Made by a program: the position numbers and the translations under genes. From a virus, in the IMG/VR virus record IMGVR_UViG_3300045973_000287, positions 1 to 23,677 of that record: 23,677 nt of DNA, one strand, 5' to 3'. The notes under the pieces were generated by a model. It searched no databases. It had not been told where the DNA came from and saw nothing but the letters and a program-made list of their open reading frames with translations. Below are positions 5,054 to 11,615 of the stretch, one piece after another; the stretch's first letter is position 1, and each line of letters begins with the position of its first letter.

Positions 5054-6768
5054 TCATGCAACTGAACCTCGACATTCACGGCGAGTTAATCATCGACAAC
5101 TTTGCCGGCGGTGGCGGCGCATCTACGGGCATCGAGCTTGCGCTCGGTCGCCGTGTCGACATTGCCATAAACCACGATCCAGAAGCCGTTGCAATGCACT
5201 CGGCGAATCATCCGGAGACGAAGCACTACTGCGAATCAGTCTGGGAAATCGACCCGCGTGAAGTGACGCAAGGCCGTCCGGTCGGTCTGGTCTGGCTGTC
5301 GCCTGACTGCAAGCACTTCAGCAAGGCCAAGGGCGGCAAGCCGGTCGAGAAGAAGATTCGCGGCCTGGCATGGGTTGCGCTGCGATGGGCTGCCGTAGCT
5401 CGTCCGCGCGTCATCATGCTTGAGAACGTCGAAGAGTTCCGCACCTGGGGGCCGCTGGTGATCGATGGCGAAGGAAATGCCCGTCCGTGCCCGAAGAATA
5501 AGGGACGGACGTTCAATTCATTCTGTAACGCCCTGCGCCGACAGGGCTATCAGGTCGAGCATCGCGAGCTTCGCGCCTGCGACTATGGAACACCCACGAT
5601 CCGCAAGCGCCTGTTTCTGATCGCGCGCCGGGATGGTCATCCGATTGTCTGGCCGGAAGTAACCCATGGCGATCCGCGCAACATCGCCACCAAGGCCAAG
5701 AAGCTGAAGCCATGGCGAACCGCCGCCGAGTGCATTGATTTCTCCTTGCCTTGCCCGTCGATTTTCGAGCGCAAGCGCGAACTTGCACCGGCCACGCTGC
5801 GCCGGATTGCCAAGGGGATCATGCGGTATGTGGTCAATGCGTCAGAGCCGTTCATTGTTCGCAACGTGGCGCCGGTCCTGACGGAGTGCGCGAATTCTTC
5901 CTCGCCGCGCTGCATGCCTGCCGACGAGCCGCTGCGCACGATCTGCGCACAGACCAAGGGTGGACACCATGCGCTGATCGCCCCGACGCTGGTCCAGGCC
6001 GGCTACGGGGAACGCGATGGACAAGCCCCCCGGGCGCTGGACATGGCAAAACCGCTCGGCACGTTGGTCGGCAGCCAGAAACACGCGCTGGTTTCCGCTT
6101 TCCTCGCCAAGCATTACACCGGTGTGGTCGGTGCAGACCTGACCGAACCCGCGCCAACAGTCACCAGCGTTGACCACAATAGCCTGGTCACCGCCAACCT
6201 GATTCACATGGGCCACGGCGAAGGAAAGGACGGCACCAAGCGTTTCAGCCACGGCATCCGCGATATTGAGCAGCCGATCAACACTATCACGGCCAACGGC
6301 GCCACTGCCGGGATTGTCACCACGCACCTTCAGCGTGATTTCGGAAAAAGCATCGGCAGCGGAACTGACGAACCGATCCCAACGATTACGGCCGGCGGCG
6401 GTGGTCATGTGGCCGAGGTGCGCGCCTTCTTAGTCGCTTACTACGGTACTGACCAAGACCCGAACATGCAGGAACCCCTGCATACGGTCACTACCAAAGA
6501 TCGCTATGGCCTCGTCACCGTTGCCGGCAAGGAATACCAGATTGCCGACATCGGCCTGCGCATGCTGGCGCCGAAGGAGCTTTACTGCGCTCAAGGCTTC
6601 CCGAGTCACTACATCACCGAATACGGCATCACCCCGGACGGAAAACGCATCGCACTGACTAAGAAGGCGCAGGTCCGCATGTGCGGCAACAGCGTTTGCC
6701 CACCGCTGGCCGCTGCGCTGGTCAGGGCAAACCTGTCAGAGATGGCAATCACGCGGAGGGCAGCTTGA
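5050..6768 (+). CDS. DNA cytosine-5 methyltransferase
   Basis: This encodes 572 aa. C5-methyltransferase motifs appear in order: motif I (DNFAGGGGASTGIE, 16-29, AdoMet binding); motif IV with catalytic Cys87 (LSPDCKHFSKAKGG, a PDC variant of the usual PC); motif VI ENV (125-127); motif VIII (YGTPTIRKRLFLIARR); and motifs IX-X near the C-terminus (RMLAPKELYCAQGFP; MCGNSVCPPLAAALV). The target-recognition part is long and built of repeated units with an EP-x-x-T-(I/V)-T pattern (see findings). It probably protects phage DNA from host restriction, or regulates. No cognate restriction enzyme is nearby. The start overlaps the preceding peptide (ATGA); an ATG at 5056 is a possible alternative. Confidence 0.9.
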   Translation: MIMQLNLDIHGELIIDNFAGGGGASTGIELALGRRVDIAINHDPEAVAMHSANHPETKHYCESVWEIDPREVTQGRPVGLVWLSPDCKHFSKAKGGKPVEKKIRGLAWVALRWAAVARPRVIMLENVEEFRTWGPLVIDGEGNARPCPKNKGRTFNSFCNALRRQGYQVEHRELRACDYGTPTIRKRLFLIARRDGHPIVWPEVTHGDPRNIATKAKKLKPWRTAAECIDFSLPCPSIFERKRELAPATLRRIAKGIMRYVVNASEPFIVRNVAPVLTECANSSSPRCMPADEPLRTICAQTKGGHHALIAPTLVQAGYGERDGQAPRALDMAKPLGTLVGSQKHALVSAFLAKHYTGVVGADLTEPAPTVTSVDHNSLVTANLIHMGHGEGKDGTKRFSHGIRDIEQPINTITANGATAGIVTTHLQRDFGKSIGSGTDEPIPTITAGGGGHVAEVRAFLVAYYGTDQDPNMQEPLHTVTTKDRYGLVTVAGKEYQIADIGLRMLAPKELYCAQGFPSHYITEYGITPDGKRIALTKKAQVRMCGNSVCPPLAAALVRANLSEMAITRRAA

Positions 6769-7697
6769 ACTTCTACAAGCACTACATCGGCGACTTTCAG
6801 CGCGATACAGGGCACCTGTCGCTTACCGAGCGGGGCGCTTATTTGTGCCTAATCCATCACTACTACGCGACAGAAAAGCCGCTCCCCAATGACCTGGATG
6901 CGCTTTGCAGAATCGCTGGCGCAGTTTCGAAAGTTGACCGCGCAGCAGTCAAGGTCGCAATCGGTTTTTTTGAGCCAGTAGCAAGCGGGTTGATGCACGC
7001 CAGAATCGAGGCTGAGCTTGAAAAGGCGGGCGAAATATCAAACACAAATCGTGCAATTGCTCTGGCACGCGAAGAGAAAAGACGTACCGAGAAAGCGAAA
7101 CGAACAGAGCACGAACAGAGCACGAAGCGTGCTCAAAGCGTGCCACGAACAGAGCACGAACAGAGCACTAACCAGACACCAGACACCAAAGTAAACCTAA
7201 AGACTATAGCGAGCAGCAACGATTTAACCAGTGGTAGCCCCGGCGAAGAGCCGAGCGCCGCTGCTCGCTTCGCTGTGGCCATCAGGGGCTGGGAAAAAGC
7301 GCGAGGCAAGATGACCTCTCTGCAAGCCTCTGATCCGAGGGTCCAAGCATGGGGCGACGCAAAGGTCACCGATGAGCAGCTTGCTTTGGCATACGACTGG
7401 GCTGTCGGAGACCGCGAGGCCAACAGCGACGCATCGCCGATCAACGCCGGGTTCCTCGACGTGTTCGTCGCCAAGGTGCTTAAACCAGCCATCGGCACAA
7501 GCGCTGTCGGCAAGCTGCCACCACCAAAGCCGTGGTTCATGTCTGCAAGCGGAATCGAGGCCAAGGCGCATGAGCTTGGTGTAGCCCAGGCTGTCGGCGA
7601 GATTTTCCCGAACTTCCGGGGCCGGGTATTCGCCGCGGCAGGCGTGACCGAAGAAATGGTCCGCAGGGAAAAGATCGACGCAGGGGGGCGCGTTTGA
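6765..7697 (+). CDS. DUF1376 (YdaU-like) replication protein
   Basis: This encodes 310 aa from a TTG start at 6765, which overlaps the methyltransferase stop (TTGA) and has a perfect GGAGGG 4 nt upstream. The in-frame ATG at 6681 lies inside the methyltransferase and gives an unrelated N-terminus. Residues 2-80 are a DUF1376 domain (NFYKHYIGDFQRDTGHLSL, GAYLCLIHHYYATEKPLP), found in phage replication-region proteins. Next come a basic linker (RTEKAKRTEHEQST, with RTEHEQST repeated) and a C-terminal domain after about residue 165. The linker is encoded by 11-bp direct repeats that may be the replication origin, like the lambda O gene. No helicase or helicase-loader gene follows directly. Confidence 0.8.
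   Translation: MNFYKHYIGDFQRDTGHLSLTERGAYLCLIHHYYATEKPLPNDLDALCRIAGAVSKVDRAAVKVAIGFFEPVASGLMHARIEAELEKAGEISNTNRAIALAREEKRRTEKAKRTEHEQSTKRAQSVPRTEHEQSTNQTPDTKVNLKTIASSNDLTSGSPGEEPSAAARFAVAIRGWEKARGKMTSLQASDPRVQAWGDAKVTDEQLALAYDWAVGDREANSDASPINAGFLDVFVAKVLKPAIGTSAVGKLPPPKPWFMSASGIEAKAHELGVAQAVGEIFPNFRGRVFAAAGVTEEMVRREKIDAGGRV
7101..7178. repeat. Iteron-like direct repeats, candidate phage origin
   Basis: The 11-mer CGAACAGAGCA occurs four times without mismatch as two tandem pairs: 7101-7111 and 7112-7122, then 7146-7156 and 7157-7167, offset by 45 bp. A degenerate copy follows at 7168-7178. Between the pairs, GAGCACG (7118-7124) and CGTGCTC (7128-7134) form a perfect inverted repeat, and AGCGTGC appears twice. 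An A-rich stretch follows from about 7186. Iterons within a replication-protein gene next to an A/T-richer element are the lambda-type origin layout. Confidence 0.55.
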
Positions 7698-7698
7698 C

Positions 7699-8058
7699 AT
7701 GCCGCTACCCATCATCCCCGACTCAGATGACCTCCGAAAGTGCAGCCAATGCACCCAGATAGGAAAGTTCGGCCCCTGCATGGCAGCACGCCGGGGCGAA
7801 ATCGTCGCCAGTCGAACCTACGAGCCAGACCGGAACCTGCTGCGGCGCTGCGAAGGATACAGGCCGGACAGGACCGACCCAGATCAACGCCCAGGACTGC
7901 AACGCTGGCCGGGATTGAACTTTATTGCCTTGCCGATATGGTCAGAAAGCTCATGTACTGATGATACAAAACAACAAAGATCAGTCGCAGGTAAGCATGC
8001 TGTTTGCCCAGATGGTAGCCGCCATCCAGCCGGCCGCAAAGCGGGCAGAGCGATATAA
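7699..8058 (+). CDS. Small cysteine-containing phage protein
   Basis: This encodes 119 aa and starts 1 nt after the preceding stop. The first 75 residues look conserved: a CxxC pair (RKCSQCTQIGKFGPCMAARRGE) with a third Cys, then YEPDRNLLRRCEGYRPDRTDPDQRPGLQRWPGL. This is a recurring small protein in proteobacterial phage replication regions, possibly metal-binding. Relatives I recall end near RWPGL. Here the frame continues 40 more codons and overlaps the next gene by about 62 nt, so the real C-terminus may be altered. The function is unknown. Confidence 0.65.
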   Translation: MPLPIIPDSDDLRKCSQCTQIGKFGPCMAARRGEIVASRTYEPDRNLLRRCEGYRPDRTDPDQRPGLQRWPGLNFIALPIWSESSCTDDTKQQRSVAGKHAVCPDGSRHPAGRKAGRAI

Positions 8059-8296
8059 CCCGCGGCCGAAGGGAACGATACAGAAGGGTAGCGCCACCGA
8101 TGCCGTTCTCGACTTCCTCACTAAGTCGCCTGGACTGAAGACTGAGGCGCAGATCTGCTGGGCGACTAAGCGCAGTCACAGCGCCGTGTCCTGGGCGCTA
8201 ATTCGCCTGCGCTCATGGAAGCGCATCGATGCAATCGAGGATCCCAGCCGGAACAGCCGCTACTTCCGTTACAGGATTTCAAAGGAAAAACCATGA
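7997..8296 (+). CDS. Winged-helix-like protein
   Basis: This encodes 99 aa from the ATG at 7997, which has GCAGG 5 nt upstream. An ATG at 7961 would add 12 residues but has no ribosome site. Residues about 35-95 look like a winged-helix domain (ATDAVLDFLTKSPGLKTEAQ, ICWATKRSHSAVSWALIRLR, then a strand pair ending SRNSRYFRYRI). It may act as a replication or transcription accessory factor; the family is not identified. It overlaps the previous frame by 62 nt and the next start by ATGA. Confidence 0.65.
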   Translation: MLFAQMVAAIQPAAKRAERYNPRPKGTIQKGSATDAVLDFLTKSPGLKTEAQICWATKRSHSAVSWALIRLRSWKRIDAIEDPSRNSRYFRYRISKEKP

Positions 8297-8769
8297 TTCG
8301 CATGAGTCCGGACGAGTACAAGGAATACCAGAACCAGCTTAACGCCCGCATGCGTGCCCGTCTCGACATAGCTGCAACCATGAATCCTGGCGAGGTGCGG
8401 GAAAAGGTTTCCAGGGCCCGGCGCGGAACGCGCAACAAGTACGGCGCCGAGGCAACCATGATCGACGGCATGCGCTTCGATTCCAAGGCGGAGGCCAAGC
8501 GCTATCAGCAGCTGGTGATCATGCAACGTGCTGGGGAAATCTCCGACTTGGAAACGCAGGTGGCTTTCGACCTCATCCCAGAACAGAACGTGAATGGGCG
8601 AAAGGAAAGGCCGGTGCGCTATCTGGCCGATTTTAGATATATCCGCGACGGCAAGACGATCACCGAGGATGTGAAGTCCGCGCCTACGAAAACAGCTGAA
8701 TTCATCATCAAGCGCAAGCTGATGCTGTGGATCCACGGGGTAATAATTCAAGAGGTATTGATGTCATGA
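8293..8769 (+). CDS. DUF1064 nuclease (PD-(D/E)XK type)
   Basis: This encodes 158 aa starting MIRMSPDEYKEYQNQLNARM at the ATG that overlaps the upstream stop; a longer frame from 8215 would read through the preceding gene. From residue 48 it matches DUF1064: NKYGAEATMIDGMRFDSKAEAKRY, then VRYLADFRYIRDG and ITEDVKS. Glu67, Asp113 and the pair Glu125...Lys128 (EDVKS) form a PD-(D/E)XK nuclease core. DUF1064 proteins occupy the place of Holliday-junction resolvases or recombination nucleases in phage replication regions, which fits the position before terminase. The exact DNA substrate is inferred. Confidence 0.8.
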   Translation: MIRMSPDEYKEYQNQLNARMRARLDIAATMNPGEVREKVSRARRGTRNKYGAEATMIDGMRFDSKAEAKRYQQLVIMQRAGEISDLETQVAFDLIPEQNVNGRKERPVRYLADFRYIRDGKTITEDVKSAPTKTAEFIIKRKLMLWIHGVIIQEVLMS

Positions 8770-9341
8770 CAGCCAAGAAAAAACCAGCAGCCAGAACAAA
8801 GGCAGGAACATCGAAGCGGTCCGCCGAGCAGAAGCGAGAGATCTTCGTCGAAGCATTTTTTGCTAATGGTGAGAATGCCACGCAAGCCGCCGTGGCTGCA
8901 GGGTTTAGCGAGAAAACCGCAGGAGTTACCGGCGCGAAAATGCTAAAGGATCCTAGGATTTTGCTAAGGGTAGAGGCTCGCCGGAAAGAACTGGTCAAGG
9001 ACATGCGACTGAGCACCGAACGCCTGTGCCTCGAAGTTGCCCGCCTGGCGTTCTCCGACCCGCGCGGGATCATGCACCCCGATGGCCGGATGAAGATGCC
9101 GCACGAGCTGGACGACGACACGGCCGCGGCCATTGCTTCCTTCGAGTTCGATATCGACGGCTCAATCAAATACAAGTTTTGGGACAAGAACAGTGCCCAG
9201 GAGCGCGCGGCAAAGATCAACGGGGCATTCGAACGCGACAACAAGCAGAAGGCAGATCCGCTACGGGATCTTCTGGAATCGCTCGGCGGCAAGGTGCTGG
9301 GCGTTGCGAAGGTTTTTAACGAAGACGAAGATGAGGAATAG
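8766..9341 (+). CDS. terS: Terminase small subunit
   Basis: This encodes 191 aa starting MTAKKKPAARTKAGTSKRSA. After a basic N-terminal tail, residues 20-75 match the Terminase_2 DNA-binding region: a helix-turn-helix with NGENATQAAVAAGFSEKTAG, VTGAKMLKDPRILLRVEARR. A helical oligomerisation region follows. It should recognise the phage packaging site and recruit the large terminase. Two genes downstream is the large subunit. The start ATG overlaps the DUF1064 stop (ATGA). Confidence 0.85.
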   Translation: MTAKKKPAARTKAGTSKRSAEQKREIFVEAFFANGENATQAAVAAGFSEKTAGVTGAKMLKDPRILLRVEARRKELVKDMRLSTERLCLEVARLAFSDPRGIMHPDGRMKMPHELDDDTAAAIASFEFDIDGSIKYKFWDKNSAQERAAKINGAFERDNKQKADPLRDLLESLGGKVLGVAKVFNEDEDEE

Positions 9342-9343
9342 CC

Positions 9344-9577
9344 ATGACTGCACCAGTAATCTACCTATCGCCTGCGCCAAACACCAGCATGAGCCCGGTG
9401 CAGGCTCTTCATTCGGCTATGGCCGATGCCGAAGATAATGGAATGCAGGATGTGCTGATCATTGCCTATGATGCGAATGGCGACCTGTATATCCGGTCGA
9501 GCAAAATGACGTGCTCCGAGGCGTTTTTCATGGCCAATAAGGCGATGCGCTGGGCTGAATCTGGCGGGGTTGAATGA
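9344..9577 (+). CDS. Small conserved phage protein between terminase genes
   Basis: This encodes 77 aa, with GAGGA 7 nt before the ATG and an ATGA overlap with the large terminase gene. The segment PVQALHSAMADAEDNGMQDVLIIAYDANGDLYIRSSKMTCSEA, read as two short pieces, has an alternating helix/strand look. Similar proteins of about 75 aa occur in proteobacterial phages, with no function known to me. Confidence 0.7.
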   Translation: MTAPVIYLSPAPNTSMSPVQALHSAMADAEDNGMQDVLIIAYDANGDLYIRSSKMTCSEAFFMANKAMRWAESGGVE

Positions 9578-11148
9578 CCTTATCCGCCGAAGAGCTGGCC
9601 GCCAACCTGGAAAATCCGGTTTGGAGAATAGGTGCTCTCTACAAAATTATCATCAAGGGCGACGATGACGACGAGGAAGAGGGGCTTGTCGTCCAGTTCC
9701 GGCCGAATCGCGCTCAGCGTCGACTCATGGCCAGGCTGCACCATCGCAATATAATTTTGAAGGCGCGTCAACTCGGGTTTACTACACTTATCGCTATCCT
9801 CTGGCTCGACACGGCGCTGTTCTCGAAGAGCCCGATCCGCTGCGGCATCATCGCCCAGGACAAGGAAGCGGCCGAGAACATCTTTCGCGACAAGGTGAAG
9901 TTCGCGTACAACCATCTGCCCGAGTCGTTGCGCATGGCGATGCCGCTGGCCACGGAGAACAAGACCGAGCTCGTGTTCGACCACAATGGCGCATCGATCC
10001 GCGTGGCCACGTCCATGCGGTCGGGCACCATCCATCGTCTGCATGTGTCGGAATTCGGGAAGATCTGCGCGAAGTACCCCGATAAGGCGCGCGAAGTTGT
10101 CACCGGCTCAATCCCGGCTGTGCCGAAGTCAGGCATCCTCGTCATTGAATCGACGGCCGAGGGCAGGGACGGCGAGTTCTACAAGATGACCAAGCGAGCC
10201 CAGGCGCAGGCCGAGCAGCGCGTCGAGCTCTCTCCCAAGGATTACCGCTTCCACTTCTTTGCCTGGTGGCAGGCGCCGGAATACTGCCTCGATCCGGATA
10301 GCGTTGCCATCTCGTCGGTCTATTTGCGCTACTTCTCCGATGTCGAAGGTAAGATCGGCCGGGAGCTGAGCGATGAGCAGCGCGCGTGGTATGTCGCAAC
10401 ATGCGAGAGCGACTTCGGAGGCGACCAGTCGCTGATGTGGCAGGAATACCCATCATTCCCCGACGAGGCGTTCCAGGTTTCAACCGATGGATGTTACTAC
10501 GCGATGCAGATTTCCCGAGCTCGAAAGGAAGGCCGCATCGTCAAGGGGCTACCGCTCCTGGCTGTGCCGGTGAATACCTTTTGGGACTTGGGTCGCGGAG
10601 ACATGACGACCGTTTGGCTGCACCAGCGCGCGACGTTGCAGGATCGATTCCACTACTACTACGAGAACAGCGGCGAAGACCTGATCCACTACGTCCACCA
10701 TCTGCAGGAGGTGGCTGCCGAGAAACGCATTGTTTTCGGCGTCCATTACCTTCCGCACGAAGCCGACTACAAGCGGCTTGGCAAGGATCCGGACAGCAAC
10801 CAGACGCTCAAGGAAATGATGGAAGATCTCTGGCCTGGCCAGAAGTTCGCGATCGTGCCGCGCATATCGAACCTTCAGTCAGGCATCCAGGCAACACGTC
10901 AGGCGTTCCCGTCTGCCTGGTTAGATGAGGAAGGCACGGCGCAGGGCGTCACCCGGCTAAGCAATTACCGGAAGCAATGGAACAAGCTGCTCGGCTGTTG
11001 GAGTGAGCAAGACGTTTCCGATGACAACGCCCACGGATCTGATGCTTTCCGGCAGTGGGGCCAGGAGGTGGCGAGTGGAAATGTGTTCGCTACCGGCACG
11101 ACGGGAAGCAATACCTTCAGGCGCAGAGGATCCCCGATGGCCAGATGA
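9574..11148 (+). CDS. terL: Terminase large subunit
   Basis: This encodes 524 aa. The ATPase domain has a Walker A-like segment KARQLGFTT (63-71) and a Walker B region ILVIESTAEGRDGEFYK starting near 188. The nuclease domain begins near residue 334 (NTFWDLGRGDMTTVW, with the first acidic residue Asp338) and ends with NAHGSDAFRQW, whose Asp is a likely metal ligand. It would pump DNA into the prohead through the portal and cut concatemers. It overlaps the preceding gene by ATGA. The length is normal for the family. Confidence 0.93.
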   Translation: MTLSAEELAANLENPVWRIGALYKIIIKGDDDDEEEGLVVQFRPNRAQRRLMARLHHRNIILKARQLGFTTLIAILWLDTALFSKSPIRCGIIAQDKEAAENIFRDKVKFAYNHLPESLRMAMPLATENKTELVFDHNGASIRVATSMRSGTIHRLHVSEFGKICAKYPDKAREVVTGSIPAVPKSGILVIESTAEGRDGEFYKMTKRAQAQAEQRVELSPKDYRFHFFAWWQAPEYCLDPDSVAISSVYLRYFSDVEGKIGRELSDEQRAWYVATCESDFGGDQSLMWQEYPSFPDEAFQVSTDGCYYAMQISRARKEGRIVKGLPLLAVPVNTFWDLGRGDMTTVWLHQRATLQDRFHYYYENSGEDLIHYVHHLQEVAAEKRIVFGVHYLPHEADYKRLGKDPDSNQTLKEMMEDLWPGQKFAIVPRISNLQSGIQATRQAFPSAWLDEEGTAQGVTRLSNYRKQWNKLLGCWSEQDVSDDNAHGSDAFRQWGQEVASGNVFATGTTGSNTFRRRGSPMAR

Positions 11149-11195
11149 CGATACAAGCATGGCAACTTCCGATCAGTTAAAAATCGGAGGCCGCC

Positions 11196-11615
11196 ATGGC
11201 TGTATCGCTCGATCCGCGCAAAGCGCACAAGGCACTCGTCATTGGCGACGTGCTGATGATCCTCACCTGGGTAAATGACGAACGCGCCATGGTGCTTATG
11301 CCAGCGCATCGGGCCATGGGCTCCCCCTGGTTCATCATCATGGAATCGGCTTCCTACAAGTACGACGAACCGCGTTACCTGGCGCAGCAGGCAGCCAAGG
11401 CTGCGCAGATCATGGGCATGGATGAATCGACGTCGACATGGGTTCGTGTTGCCGACATCGTGATGAACTATTTGCCCGACCTGATACGCATGCCGTCCTC
11501 ACCTACGCCAGAATTCCACAGCGGATCCTTTGGAACCATGACGCTGATGGCCGATGGCCAGGCAATACGCCAGGAAGAAATCAAGGTTGAAAAATCGGGG
11601 CTAGAGTATGCCTGA
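11196..11615 (+). CDS. Conserved phage protein upstream of portal
   Basis: This encodes 139 aa with GGAGG 5 nt before the ATG. It begins MAVSLDPRKAHKALVIGDVL and contains an internal helix rich in Ala (DEPRYLAQQAAKAAQIMGM). There is no signal peptide or motif that I recognise. It lies between terminase and portal and overlaps the portal start by 8 nt, so it is likely a late gene. The function is unknown. Confidence 0.7.
   Translation: MAVSLDPRKAHKALVIGDVLMILTWVNDERAMVLMPAHRAMGSPWFIIMESASYKYDEPRYLAQQAAKAAQIMGMDESTSTWVRVADIVMNYLPDLIRMPSSPTPEFHSGSFGTMTLMADGQAIRQEEIKVEKSGLEYA

Noticed and set aside
11145-11180. Ten-codon frame after the large terminase
   Set aside because: Too short, with no ribosome site and no junction logic beyond chance.
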